Below, one piece after another: positions 53,349 to 62,558 of a stretch of 64,000 bases of DNA. The position numbers and the translations under genes were made by a program. Where the stretch lies: assembly GCF_018866325.1 (NCBI RefSeq), contig NZ_CP076457.1, forward strand, positions 6,607,001-6,671,000, written 5' to 3'. Within the stretch, counting starts at the first letter, position 1; each line of letters opens with the position of its first letter. Source of the stretch: Streptomyces sp. YPW6. Its GTDB lineage: Bacteria > Actinomycetota > Actinomycetes > Streptomycetales > Streptomycetaceae. The notes below the pieces were generated by a model that was given only the letters and a program-made list of their open reading frames with translations, made no database searches and was not told the origin of the DNA.

Positions 53349-53942
53349 ATGAGTGACACCCCTGTGATCGGCGTCCTGGCGCTCCAGGGCGACGTACGGG
53401 AGCACCTGATCGCCCTGGCCTCGGCGGACGCCCTGGCCAGGCCGGTCCGGCGCCCCGAGGAGCTGGCGGAGGTCGACGGCCTGGTCATCCCCGGCGGCGA
53501 GTCCACCACCATGTCCAAACTGGCGGTCCTCTTCGGCGTGATGGAGCCGCTGCGCGAGCGGGTGGCGGCCGGGATGCCGGTCTACGGCACCTGCGCGGGC
53601 ATGATCATGCTGGCCGAGAAGATCCTGGACCCGCGCTCGGGCCAGGAGACCGTCGGCGGCATCGACATGATCGTGCGGCGCAACGCCTTCGGCCGGCAGA
53701 ACGAGTCCTTCGAGGCCGCGGTCGAGGTCGCCGGGATCGGCGGCGGCCCCGTGGAGGGCGTGTTCATCCGCGCCCCCTGGGTGGAGTCCGTCGGCGCCGG
53801 GGCCGAGATCGTCGCCGAGCACGGCGGCCACATCGTGGCCGTACGCCAGGGAAACGCCCTCGCCACGTCGTTCCATCCCGAACTGACCGGCGATCACCGC
53901 GTGCACGCTCTGTTCGTGGACATGGTGCGCGCAGTGAAGTGA
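53349..53942 (+). CDS. pdxT: Pyridoxal 5'-phosphate synthase, PdxT glutaminase
   Basis: This 197-residue glutamine amidotransferase releases ammonia for PdxS. The nucleophile Cys lies in YGTCAGM, the glutamine-binding PGGESTTMSKL is present, and the catalytic His/Glu pair is in FHPELTGD. The start is ATG 53349. Operon with pdxS. Confidence 0.97.
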   Translation: MSDTPVIGVLALQGDVREHLIALASADALARPVRRPEELAEVDGLVIPGGESTTMSKLAVLFGVMEPLRERVAAGMPVYGTCAGMIMLAEKILDPRSGQETVGGIDMIVRRNAFGRQNESFEAAVEVAGIGGGPVEGVFIRAPWVESVGAGAEIVAEHGGHIVAVRQGNALATSFHPELTGDHRVHALFVDMVRAVK

Positions 53943-54003
53943 GCGGACCCCGGTAGGATCTCTCGGGTTCGACTCGATTTTGGTGACGCGAAGGAGAAGG
54001 CAG

Positions 54004-54756
54004 ATGTCCGGCCACTCTAAATGGGCTACGACGAAGCACAAGAAGGCCGTGATCGACGCCAAGCGCGGCAAGCTCTTCGCGAAGCTGATCAAGAACATCG
54101 AGGTCGCGGCCCGCTCCGGCGGCGTCGACCCCGATGGCAACCCCACGCTCGTCGACGCCATCCAGAAGGCGAAGAAGAGCTCCGTCCCGAACAAGAACAT
54201 CGAGTCCGCCGTCAAGCGCGGCGGCGGTCTCGAGGCGGGCGGCACCGACTACGAGACGATCATGTACGAGGGTTACGGCCCCAACGGCGTCGCGGTGCTC
54301 ATCGAGTGCCTCACCGACAACCGCAACCGTGCCGCGTCCGACGTACGGGTCGCGATGACCCGCAACGGCGGTTCGATGGCCGACCCGGGCTCCGTCTCGT
54401 ACCTGTTCAACCGCAAGGGCGTCGTGATCCTGCCCAAGGGCGAGCTGACCGAGGACGACGTCCTCGGCGCGGTCCTCGACGCGGGCGCCGAGGAGGTCAA
54501 CGACCTCGGTGAGACCTTCGAGGTGGTCAGCGAGGCCACCGACATGGTCGCGGTGCGCACCGCCCTCCAGGAGGCGGGCATCGACTACGACTCCGCCGAG
54601 GCCAACTTCCTGCCGACCATGCAGGTCGAGCTGGACGAAGAGGGCGCCCGCAAGATCTTCAAACTCATCGACGCGCTGGAGGACAGCGACGACGTGCAGA
54701 ACGTCTTCGCCAACTTCGACGTGTCCGACGAGGTCATGGAGAAGGTCGACGCCTGA
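54004..54756 (+). CDS. YebC/PmpR-family transcriptional regulator
   Basis: A 250-residue three-domain protein with the invariant N-terminus MSGHSKWATTKHKKA and the core VPNKNIESAVKRG. Bacterial members are DNA-binding regulators or, in some species, translation factors for polyproline stretches. The gene often precedes ruvC, as here. ATG 54004 follows AAGGAGAAGG, and TAGGAT (53954-53959) is a likely -10. Confidence 0.94.
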   Translation: MSGHSKWATTKHKKAVIDAKRGKLFAKLIKNIEVAARSGGVDPDGNPTLVDAIQKAKKSSVPNKNIESAVKRGGGLEAGGTDYETIMYEGYGPNGVAVLIECLTDNRNRAASDVRVAMTRNGGSMADPGSVSYLFNRKGVVILPKGELTEDDVLGAVLDAGAEEVNDLGETFEVVSEATDMVAVRTALQEAGIDYDSAEANFLPTMQVELDEEGARKIFKLIDALEDSDDVQNVFANFDVSDEVMEKVDA

Positions 54757-54909
54757 GGCGCGGCCGGCGCAGCACGGTACGACGGGCCGACGGGGACACC
54801 CCGTCGGCCCGTCGTCATGTGGTTGCGCGGCTTTGTCAGTGCGAGCCGATAGCCTGCGGGAACAGGTGAACGAGTGGGCGTCGTGAGCGGCGAGGACAGG
54901 GGGGGCTTC

Positions 54910-55623
54910 ATGCGGGTTCTGGGTGTCGACCCGGGACTGACCCGGTGCGGTGTCGGCGTGGTCGAGGGAGTCGCGGGCCGCCCGCTGACCATGCTCGGCG
55001 TCGGCGTCGTGCGCACCCCCTCCGACGCGGAGCTGGGCGACCGGCTCGTCGCCGTGGAGCGGGGCATCGAAGCCTGGCTCGACGAGTACGCCCCCGGTTA
55101 CGTGGCGGTGGAGCGGGTCTTCGCCCAGCACAACGTCCGTACGGTGATGGGCACCGCCCAGGCCAGCGCCGTCGCCATGCTCTGCGCCGCCCGCCGGGGC
55201 ATCCCGGTCGCCCTGCACACGCCCAGCGAGGTCAAGGCCGCCGTCACCGGATCGGGCCGCGCTGACAAGGCGCAGATCGGCGCCATGGTGACCCGCCTGC
55301 TCCGGCTGGACGCCCCGCCCAGGCCCGCCGACGCCGCCGACGCCCTGGCCCTCGCTATCTGCCACATCTGGCGGGCGCCCGCGCAGAACCGGCTCCAGCA
55401 GGCGGTGGCGGCCCACCGCACGTCCGGCTCACCCGGGGCCCCGGGCGCCTCCCGCACACCCGGCGCCCCGCGCACGCCGGGTGTCTCCCGCACGCCCCGG
55501 ACATCCGGGCCCGGCTCACCCGACACCACCCCAGGCGCGACCGGAACCCCCCGTACGACAGGCGCGACCGGCACCCCCCGTACCCCCGGCACGCCCCGCC
55601 CGCTGAAAGGCCGCACCGCATGA
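54910..55623 (+). CDS. ruvC: Holliday junction resolvase RuvC with long C-terminal tail
   Basis: Residues 1-170 form a standard RuvC nuclease: GVDPGLTRCG (catalytic Asp7), VAVERVF (catalytic Glu), and ADAADALALAICH (two more Asp). Residues about 172-237 are a Pro/Thr/Gly/Arg repeat tail of RTPG-type units not found in E. coli RuvC (173 residues). ATG 54910 is chosen because it begins MRVLGVDPG. Its stop overlaps ruvA (ATGA). Confidence 0.95.
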   Translation: MRVLGVDPGLTRCGVGVVEGVAGRPLTMLGVGVVRTPSDAELGDRLVAVERGIEAWLDEYAPGYVAVERVFAQHNVRTVMGTAQASAVAMLCAARRGIPVALHTPSEVKAAVTGSGRADKAQIGAMVTRLLRLDAPPRPADAADALALAICHIWRAPAQNRLQQAVAAHRTSGSPGAPGASRTPGAPRTPGVSRTPRTSGPGSPDTTPGATGTPRTTGATGTPRTPGTPRPLKGRTA

Positions 55624-56246
55624 TCGCCTTCGTCTCCGGCCCGGTGGCCGCCCTCGCCCCGACCACGGCCGTCATCGAGGTCGGCGGCATCGGCATGGCC
55701 CTCCAGTGCACCCCCCACACCCTCGCCGACCTGCGCGTCGGCAAGGAGGCCCGGCTCGCCACCTCCCTCGTCGTCCGGGAGGACTCCCTCACGCTGTACG
55801 GCTTCCGGGACGACGACGAGCGGCAGGTGTTCGAGCTGCTCCAGACCGCCAGCGGAGTCGGACCCCGGCTCGCCCAGGCGATGCTCGCCACCCACAGCCC
55901 CGACGCCCTCCGCCTCGCGGTCTCCACCGGTGACGAGAAGGCCCTGACCGCCGTCTCCGGCATCGGGAAGAAGGGCGCCCAGAAGCTGCTGCTGGAGCTC
56001 AAGGACCGGCTGGGCGAACCGGCCGGCGCGCACATCCGCCAGCAGGGCGTCGGCACCCCCCACACCGCCGGCTGGCGCGACCAGCTCCAGGCCGCCCTGA
56101 TCGGCCTCGGCTACGCGACCCGCGAGGCCGACGAAGCCGTCGACGCCGTCGCCCCGCAGGCCGAGGCCGCCGTCGCCGAAGGCACCACGCCCCACGTTCC
56201 CCAGCTGCTGCGGGCCGCCCTGCAGACTCTCAACCGCGCACGCTGA
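55620..56246 (+). CDS. ruvA: Holliday junction branch migration protein RuvA
   Basis: This 208-residue protein binds the four-way junction as a tetramer and loads RuvB. The OB-fold N-terminus MIAFVSGPVAAL, helix-hairpin-helix GVGPRLAQAML and GIGKKGAQKLLLEL, and the C-terminal RuvB-binding three-helix domain are all present. ATG overlaps the ruvC stop by 4 bp. Confidence 0.97.
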   Translation: MIAFVSGPVAALAPTTAVIEVGGIGMALQCTPHTLADLRVGKEARLATSLVVREDSLTLYGFRDDDERQVFELLQTASGVGPRLAQAMLATHSPDALRLAVSTGDEKALTAVSGIGKKGAQKLLLELKDRLGEPAGAHIRQQGVGTPHTAGWRDQLQAALIGLGYATREADEAVDAVAPQAEAAVAEGTTPHVPQLLRAALQTLNRAR

Positions 56247-56275
56247 CCGGCACCGAACCACCGAAGAGGCCCTTG

Positions 56276-57361
56276 ATGAACTGGGACGAGACCGGACCCG
56301 AGACCGACCAGGCGACCGGCCCGGTCTTCGACGACCGGCTGGTCGACGCGGACGCCGACGGCGAGGACACCGCGGTCGAGGCGGCGCTGCGCCCCAAGGA
56401 CCTGGAGGAGTTCGTCGGGCAGGAGAAGGTCCGCGAGCAGCTCGACCTGGTCCTCAAGGCGGCCCGCGCCCGCGGCGCCACCGCCGACCACGTGCTGCTC
56501 TCCGGCGCCCCCGGACTCGGCAAGACCACCCTCTCGATGATCATCGCCGCCGAGATGAACGCCCCGATCCGCATCACCTCGGGCCCCGCCATCCAGCACG
56601 CCGGCGACCTCGCGGCGATCCTCTCCTCCCTCCAGGAGGGCGAGGTCCTCTTCCTCGACGAGATCCACCGCATGTCCCGGCCCGCCGAGGAGATGCTCTA
56701 CATGGCGATGGAGGACTTCCGGGTCGACGTCATCGTCGGCAAGGGCCCCGGCGCCACCGCGATCCCGCTGGAGCTGCCCCCCTTCACCCTGGTCGGCGCC
56801 ACCACCCGGGCCGGACTGCTGCCGCCCCCGCTGCGCGACCGCTTCGGCTTCACCGGGCACATGGAGTTCTACGCCCCCGCCGAGCTGGAGCGCGTCGTCC
56901 ACCGCTCCGCCCGCCTGCTGGACGTCGGTATCGACGTGGAAGGCGCCGCCGAGATCGCCGGACGCTCCCGGGGCACCCCCCGTATCGCCAACCGGCTGCT
57001 GCGCCGCGTCCGCGACTACGCCCAGGTCAAGGCGGAGGGAGCGATCGACCGGGAGATCGCCGCGGCGGCCCTGAAGGTGTACGAGGTTGACGCCCGCGGA
57101 CTCGATCGGCTGGACCGCGCCGTCCTCGGCGCCCTGCTGAAGCTGTTCGGCGGCGGCCCCGTGGGACTGTCCACCCTCGCGGTCGCCGTGGGGGAGGAGC
57201 GCGAGACCGTCGAGGAGGTCGCCGAGCCCTTCCTCGTACGGGAAGGACTGCTGGCCAGGACCCCGCGCGGCCGGGTCGCCACCCCCGCTGCCTGGGCCCA
57301 TCTGGGACTCGTCCCGCCGCAGCACGGAGCAAAGGGACAACAGGGCCTGTTCGGGGCGTGA
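56276..57361 (+). CDS. ruvB: Holliday junction DNA helicase RuvB
   Basis: A 361-residue AAA+ motor that drives branch migration with RuvA. Walker A GAPGLGKTTLS, Walker B LFLDEIHRM, sensor 1 GATTRAG and the winged-helix C-terminus (from about residue 270) are intact. ATG 56276 is preferred to the adjacent TTG (56273). It lies 29 bp after ruvA. Confidence 0.97.
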   Translation: MNWDETGPETDQATGPVFDDRLVDADADGEDTAVEAALRPKDLEEFVGQEKVREQLDLVLKAARARGATADHVLLSGAPGLGKTTLSMIIAAEMNAPIRITSGPAIQHAGDLAAILSSLQEGEVLFLDEIHRMSRPAEEMLYMAMEDFRVDVIVGKGPGATAIPLELPPFTLVGATTRAGLLPPPLRDRFGFTGHMEFYAPAELERVVHRSARLLDVGIDVEGAAEIAGRSRGTPRIANRLLRRVRDYAQVKAEGAIDREIAAAALKVYEVDARGLDRLDRAVLGALLKLFGGGPVGLSTLAVAVGEERETVEEVAEPFLVREGLLARTPRGRVATPAAWAHLGLVPPQHGAKGQQGLFGA

Positions 57362-57528
57362 TCCCTCACAGGTTCGCGCGGACAGGAACCCGGGTGCCAT
57401 GCTGGGCGTTGTTCCATCGATGCGGACTCATCTAGACTCCGCCGATGCCGCCCTAACCGGTCGGTGTACCCACCCCCGTATATAGAGGCCGCATTCCAGT
57501 CGCGGTCGTGCGAAGGAATTCCCGTCCC

Positions 57529-58020
57529 GTGGATCTCATCACTCTCCTCCCCTTCATCGTGCTCATCGGGGCCATGTTCCTGATGACCCGCTCCGCCAAG
57601 AAGAAGCAGGCGGCGGCGGCCCAGATGCGCAACGACATGCAGCCCGGTACCGGCGTCCGCACGATCGGGGGCATGTACGCGACCGTGAAGGAAGTCCACG
57701 ACGACACCGTGCTCCTCGAAGTCGCCCCCGGCGTGCACGCCGTCTACGCGAAGAACGCCATCGGCGCCGTCCTGGACGACGCGGAGTACAACCGCATCGT
57801 GCACGGCGACGACCCGGAGCTGGACGCGGACGGCACCGTCGTGCCCGACGACGCCTCCTCGCTGACCGGTGACGCCGACGCCGAGGTCGCCAAGATCGAC
57901 CTGGGCAAGGACGACGCGGCCGACGACGCAGGCACCGAGGACGCGGCGGCCAAGGACGTCAAGGACACCAAGGACGCCAAGGGCGAGGGCAAGACCGACG
58001 GCGACGCCGACTCCAAGTAG
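57529..58020 (+). CDS. yajC: Preprotein translocase subunit YajC
   Basis: A 163-residue protein with one N-terminal transmembrane helix (LITLLPFIVLIGAMFLM) followed by RSAKKKQAA and the conserved GTGVRTIGGMYATV. An acidic, Lys/Asp-rich C-terminal tail of about 60 residues extends beyond the E. coli protein. It associates with SecDF. GTG 57529 follows AAGGAATT. A TATATA-containing stretch near 57480 may be its -10. Confidence 0.92.
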   Translation: MDLITLLPFIVLIGAMFLMTRSAKKKQAAAAQMRNDMQPGTGVRTIGGMYATVKEVHDDTVLLEVAPGVHAVYAKNAIGAVLDDAEYNRIVHGDDPELDADGTVVPDDASSLTGDADAEVAKIDLGKDDAADDAGTEDAAAKDVKDTKDAKGEGKTDGDADSK

Positions 58021-58170
58021 TTCACACGATCCCGGGGACGTCGCGCGCCCACCGGCGCGGGGCGTCCCCGGGACCGTGCGGTCGTCTGCGGGGGCAGGGT
58101 CCCCACTACACTTCGTGGCCGCTCGGGCGCGTACCCGGCGCGGGGCGGTTGGACAGGGAGAAACGAGAAG

Positions 58171-59961
58171 GTGGCAGCACCCAAGAAGGGCCGAGGGCCG
58201 TCCAGCGGTCAGGGCAGGCCGGGGCGTTCCCTGGCGCTGATCCTCATCGTCATGGTCGCGCTCGCCGGCGGGATGTTCCTGTCCGGGCACACCACACCCC
58301 GGCTGGGCATCGACCTGGCCGGCGGCACGTCGATCACGCTGGAAGCGCAGAACCAGCCCGGCAAGCCGGACGCGATCAACAAGACCAACATGAACACCGC
58401 GGTCGGCATCATCGAGCGGCGGGTCAACGGTCTGGGCGTCTCCGAGGCCGAGGTCCAGACCCAGGGCGACCGCAACATCATCGTCAACATCCCCAAGGGG
58501 ACGAACTCCAAGCAGGCCCAGGAGCAGGTCGGCACCACCGCCCAGCTCTACTTCCGGCCGGTGCTGACGGTGCAGGCGAGCGGCCCCGGGACGCCGGAGC
58601 CCTCCGACTCCGCCACCCCCTCCGCCTCCGCCACGCCGAAGCCCGGTGAGTCCGCCCAGGGCGAGGACGGGGCGACGGGCGAGGACAAGCCCCAGGGCGA
58701 GGAGGCCACCGGCTCGGAGGCCACCCCCTCGGCGAGCGCCACCACCCAGGGCCGCGCGGTCACCGGCGGCCTGAAGAAGGACGACCCGACCCCCAGCGCC
58801 TCCGATGAGCCGAAGGCGTCGGAGTCCCCCGAGGCGTCGCCCTCCGCGGACCCGGCCACGGCCAAGCTCCAGGAGGAGTTCGCCAAGCTCGACTGCACCG
58901 ACCCCAAGCAGCGGACCGAGGCCGGCAAGGACGCCAAGCCCACCGACTCGATCGTCGCCTGCGGCTCGAACGTTCCGGGCAGCTACGAGAAGTACATCCT
59001 CGGCCCCGCCGAGGTCTCCGGCAAGGACGTCGACGAGGCCAAGGCCGCCATCGACCAGCGCACCGGTCAGTGGATCGTGTCGATGGAGTTCACCTCCGCC
59101 GGCGCCAAGAAGTTCCAGACGATCACCGGCCGGCTCGCCCAGCAGCAGCCGCCGATGAACCAGTTCGGTATCGTCCTGGACGGCGAGGTCGTCTCCGCTC
59201 CCTCGGTGAGTCAGGCGCTCAGCAAGAACGCCCAGATCTCGGGCAGCTTCGACCAGCAGTCGGCCGAGGACCTCGGCAACATCCTCTCCTACGGCGCCCT
59301 GCCGCTGACCTTCAAGGAGGTCAGTGTCACCACGGTGACCGCCGCGCTCGGCGGCGAGCAGCTCCAGGCGGGCCTGATCGCCGGTGCGATCGGTCTGGCG
59401 CTGGTCATCATCTACCTGGTCGTCTACTACCGGGGCCTCGCGTTCATCGCGCTGCTGAGCCTGCTGGTCTCCGGCATCCTGACGTACACGATCATGTCCT
59501 TGCTGGGCCCGGCCATCGGCTTCGCGCTGAACCTCCCGGCGGTCTGCGGCGCCATCGTCGCCATCGGCATCACGGCGGACTCCTTCATCGTCTACTTCGA
59601 ACGCGTGAGAGACGAGATCCGCGAGGGACGCACGCTGCGACCGGCCATCGAGCGCGCCTGGCCGCGTGCCCGCCGCACCATCCTGGTCTCCGACTTCGTG
59701 TCGTTCCTGGCCGCCGCGGTGCTCTTCATCGTCACCGTCGGCAAGGTGCAGGGCTTCGCCTTCACGCTCGGCCTCACCACGCTGCTCGACGTCGTCGTGG
59801 TGTTCCTCTTCACCAAGCCCCTGATGACGCTCATGGGCCGGACGAAGTTCTTCTCCAAGGGCGGCCCGTGGTCCGGACTGGACCCGAAGCGGCTCGGCGC
59901 CCAGCCGCCGCTGCGCCGCTCGCGCCGTGTCAACGCCCCCACCGAACCGAAGGAGGCGTGA
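58171..59961 (+). CDS. secD: Protein translocase subunit SecD
   Basis: A 596-residue membrane protein that uses proton motive force to complete Sec export. TM1 is followed by the D1 motif RLGIDLAGGTSITLE, then a large outer P1 domain, and five C-terminal helices with the conserved TADSFIVYFERVRDEIREG. The P1 domain is interrupted (about residues 135-230) by a Ser/Pro/Glu/Thr-rich insert. GTG 58171 starts it. secF follows 1 bp after its stop. Confidence 0.95.
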   Translation: MAAPKKGRGPSSGQGRPGRSLALILIVMVALAGGMFLSGHTTPRLGIDLAGGTSITLEAQNQPGKPDAINKTNMNTAVGIIERRVNGLGVSEAEVQTQGDRNIIVNIPKGTNSKQAQEQVGTTAQLYFRPVLTVQASGPGTPEPSDSATPSASATPKPGESAQGEDGATGEDKPQGEEATGSEATPSASATTQGRAVTGGLKKDDPTPSASDEPKASESPEASPSADPATAKLQEEFAKLDCTDPKQRTEAGKDAKPTDSIVACGSNVPGSYEKYILGPAEVSGKDVDEAKAAIDQRTGQWIVSMEFTSAGAKKFQTITGRLAQQQPPMNQFGIVLDGEVVSAPSVSQALSKNAQISGSFDQQSAEDLGNILSYGALPLTFKEVSVTTVTAALGGEQLQAGLIAGAIGLALVIIYLVVYYRGLAFIALLSLLVSGILTYTIMSLLGPAIGFALNLPAVCGAIVAIGITADSFIVYFERVRDEIREGRTLRPAIERAWPRARRTILVSDFVSFLAAAVLFIVTVGKVQGFAFTLGLTTLLDVVVVFLFTKPLMTLMGRTKFFSKGGPWSGLDPKRLGAQPPLRRSRRVNAPTEPKEA

Positions 59962-59962
59962 G

Positions 59963-61045
59963 ATGTCGCGACTCGGCAATCTCGGCGCCCGGCTCTACCG
60001 CGGCGAGGTCGGCTACGACTTCATCCGCAACCGCAAGATCTGGTACGGCGTCTCGATCCTGATCACCATCACGGCCATCATCGGCGTGGCGGTCGGCGGC
60101 CTGCGCATGGGCATCGAGTTCCAGGGCGGCGCGGTCTTCACGACCGACACCAAGGCCCAGATCTCCACCGCCCAGGCCACGGACGTGGCGACCGAGGCGT
60201 CCGGGCACCAGGCCATCGTCCAGGAGCTCGGCAACGGCGGTCTGCGCATCCAGATCACCGAGGTCGACACCGCGAAGGCCAACGAGATCAAGGAGACCCT
60301 CTCCGACGAGCTCGGCATCCCCGCCAACGACATCAACGCGGACCTGGTCGGCCCCAGCTGGGGTGAGCAGATCGCCAACAAGGCGTGGACCGGCCTCGGG
60401 GTGTTCATGGTCCTGGTGGTGATCTATCTGGCCATCGCCTTCGAGTGGCGGATGGCCGTCGCCGCCCTCATCGCGCTGATCCACGACATCACCATCACGG
60501 TCGGCGTCTACGCCCTCGTCGGCTTCGAGGTCACCCCGGGCACGGTGATCGGTCTGCTGACCATTCTCGGTTACTCCCTGTACGACACGGTGGTCGTCTT
60601 CGACAGCCTCAAGGAGGGCCAGAAGGACATCACCAAGCAGACCCGCTACACGTACAGCGAGATCGCCAACCGGTCGATCAACAGCACCCTGGTCCGCTCC
60701 ATCAACACCACCGTGGTGGCGCTGCTCCCGGTGGCCGGTCTGCTGTTCATCGGCGGCGGCGTCCTCGGCGCGGGCATGCTGAACGACATCTCGCTGTCGC
60801 TGTTCGTCGGTCTCGCCGCCGGCGCCTACTCCTCGATCTTCATCGCCACGCCGCTCGTCGCCGACCTCAAGGAACGCGACCCGCAGATGAAGGCGCTGAA
60901 GAAGCGGGTCCTGGCCAAGCGGGCCGCCGCGGCCGCCAAGGGCGATTCCCCCGACGACGGCCCCGAGGACCGGCGCGACGACGCCGAGACCGCCGGCACC
61001 GCGATCGGCCGCCCCCGGTCGCACCGCACCCCCGGGAAGCGCTGA
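59963..61045 (+). CDS. secF: Protein translocase subunit SecF
   Basis: A 360-residue partner of SecD with six helices. It shows MGIEFQGGAVF (the SecF form of the D1 motif), HDITITVGVYALVG, GYSLYDTVVVFD and NRSINSTLVRSINTTVVALLPV. AGGAGG precedes ATG 59963. The C-terminus is a basic cytoplasmic tail. apt begins 3 bp after its stop. Confidence 0.95.
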   Translation: MSRLGNLGARLYRGEVGYDFIRNRKIWYGVSILITITAIIGVAVGGLRMGIEFQGGAVFTTDTKAQISTAQATDVATEASGHQAIVQELGNGGLRIQITEVDTAKANEIKETLSDELGIPANDINADLVGPSWGEQIANKAWTGLGVFMVLVVIYLAIAFEWRMAVAALIALIHDITITVGVYALVGFEVTPGTVIGLLTILGYSLYDTVVVFDSLKEGQKDITKQTRYTYSEIANRSINSTLVRSINTTVVALLPVAGLLFIGGGVLGAGMLNDISLSLFVGLAAGAYSSIFIATPLVADLKERDPQMKALKKRVLAKRAAAAAKGDSPDDGPEDRRDDAETAGTAIGRPRSHRTPGKR

Positions 61046-61048
61046 GCG

Positions 61049-61600
61049 ATGACGAGCACCACCGAATCCATCAGGGAGCTGCTGCTCAGCCGGATCCGCG
61101 ATGTCGCGGACTATCCGAAGCCGGGCGTGGTGTTCAAGGACATCACCCCGCTGCTCGCGGACCCGGTCGCCTTCACGGCCCTCACCGACGTCCTCGCGGA
61201 GCTGTGCGTACGGCACGGAGCCACGAAGATCGTCGGCCTGGAGGCACGCGGCTTCATCCTGGCCGCGCCCGTCGCGGTCCGGGCGGGCATCGGCTTCGTC
61301 CCGGTCCGCAAGGCCGGAAAGCTCCCCGGAGCCACGCTGAGCCAGACCTACGAGCTGGAGTACGGCAGCGCGGAGATCGAGATCCACGCCGAGGACCTCG
61401 ACGCCGAGGACCGCGTCATGGTCATCGACGACGTCCTCGCCACCGGCGGCACCGCCGAGGCCTCGCTGGACCTCATCCGGCGTGCAGGCGCCCAGGTCGC
61501 GGGCGTCGCGGTCCTCATGGAGCTCGGCTTCCTCGCGGGCCGCGCCCGCCTGGAGCCGGGCCTCGCCGGCGCCCCACTGGAGGCTCTGATCTCGCTCTGA
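61049..61600 (+). CDS. apt: Adenine phosphoribosyltransferase
   Basis: This 183-residue purine-salvage enzyme converts adenine and PRPP to AMP. The PRPP-binding signature VMVIDDVLATGGTAEA is intact, with GLEARGFILAAPVA earlier. It sits 3 bp after secF. In many streptomycetes relA follows directly, but here a secreted-protein gene intervenes. Confidence 0.95.
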   Translation: MTSTTESIRELLLSRIRDVADYPKPGVVFKDITPLLADPVAFTALTDVLAELCVRHGATKIVGLEARGFILAAPVAVRAGIGFVPVRKAGKLPGATLSQTYELEYGSAEIEIHAEDLDAEDRVMVIDDVLATGGTAEASLDLIRRAGAQVAGVAVLMELGFLAGRARLEPGLAGAPLEALISL

Positions 61601-61693
61601 CGACCGTCCGTGATCACAGTGGCTGACGTCAGTTCTCCGGCCACTGCCTGAAGACGCCGAGCGTGAGTCATAGCAGGCGCAACGTAGCGAGGA

Positions 61694-61732
61694 AGAAGAG
61701 GGCTGCGGGTCATGGACCCGCAGCCCTCTTCT
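61694..61732 (+). terminator. Strong terminator after apt
   Basis: An 18-bp perfect stem (61694-61711 with 61715-61732, core GAGGGCTGCGGGTC) closes an ATG loop and is followed by a T-rich stretch. It ends the yajC-secDF-apt transcription unit. Confidence 0.9.
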
Positions 61733-61857
61733 GTGTTCTCCGCCCTGCTGAGCTGCTGCTTTCTCTCCTTGGAGGCAGGTGGTCCACTTTTGTCTCAAGT
61801 GTGCGTTCGGTTGGCTTGGATGTTGCTGGTGGGAACAAAGTGAGGGTTGTTGACTCT

Positions 61858-61884
61858 GGGGTGACCACCCCCGCAAGGGGGTTT
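61858..61884 (+). promoter_or_regulatory. Two mutually exclusive hairpins upstream of the secreted-protein gene
   Basis: GGGGTG (61858-61863) can pair with CACCCC (61866-61871). Alternatively CCCCC (61868-61872) pairs with GGGGG (61877-61881) around a GCAA (GNRA) tetraloop followed by TTT. Because they share CCCC they cannot form together, which suggests attenuation. TTGACT (61849-61854) nearby could be a -35. Confidence 0.4.
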
Positions 61885-61907
61885 AGCTATACCCGAGGGA
61901 ACGATTC

Positions 61908-62348
61908 ATGAAGATCTCGCACAAGCTCGCCACGGGGGCCGTGGCTCTCATGTCCGCTGCGGCGCTGTCGGGCGCGACCGCCCCGGCGATCGCGGCTCCG
62001 CAGACCAAGGCTCCTCAGAGCGCGGCGCCGACGGTCACGGAAACGACGATCGGGCTCGCGGCGTCCTGCCCCAGCAAGTGGAAGAAGGCCGGCGGGCTTC
62101 CGGGCAAGTGGAGCACCGCCAAGGACCAGTGCTCCATCTTCGGACGCCCGGGGTACAAGGCGGTGTACCAGTGGAGCGCCACCCGCGGGAAGCCGTGCAT
62201 TCAGGTTCTCGGCTTCGACAGCAAGGGCCGGGACAAGTGGCACAACGCCGGCTGCGGCAAGACGGGCGCCATCAAGGTGCCGTGGGGCAACGTGGCCGCG
62301 AACAAGATGATCAAGATCAAGGGCGCCTCGCTCCTCGAATGGCGATAG
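61908..62348 (+). CDS. Small secreted protein of unknown function
   Basis: A 146-residue protein with a Sec signal peptide (MKISHKLATGAVALMSAAAL, cleavage near AIA-AP, about residue 30). The mature part has four Cys in a pattern C-x(20)-C-x(22)-C-x(19)-C, probably two disulfides, and is rich in Trp, Lys and Gly (SCPSKWKKAGG, then DKWHNAGCG). No domain is recognised. GAGGGA precedes ATG 61908. It uses more A/T-ending codons than its neighbours and is inserted between apt and relA. Confidence 0.8.
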   Translation: MKISHKLATGAVALMSAAALSGATAPAIAAPQTKAPQSAAPTVTETTIGLAASCPSKWKKAGGLPGKWSTAKDQCSIFGRPGYKAVYQWSATRGKPCIQVLGFDSKGRDKWHNAGCGKTGAIKVPWGNVAANKMIKIKGASLLEWR

Positions 62349-62558
62349 GACCCCACCCGCCGTCCCGGTGACCTGACGAAGACGAGTCGGCTGTCTCAGG
62401 GACCGCACGTCGTGCGGCGGACGATATACAAGGGCGGGCACCGGATCTGTTCCGGTGCCCGCTTTCCCGTCCCCCATCCCCCGTCCCCGGACGAGGTCCC
62501 GCCGGGGGATCGATACCATGGGCTCTCCGGGTACCCCGGATCCGCACGAGGAGCGCTC

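Noticed and set aside
61801..61907. c-di-AMP (ydaO) riboswitch before the secreted-protein gene
   Set aside because: The stretch is too short for the ydaO fold, and the conserved GGG-rich core with its paired elements was not found.
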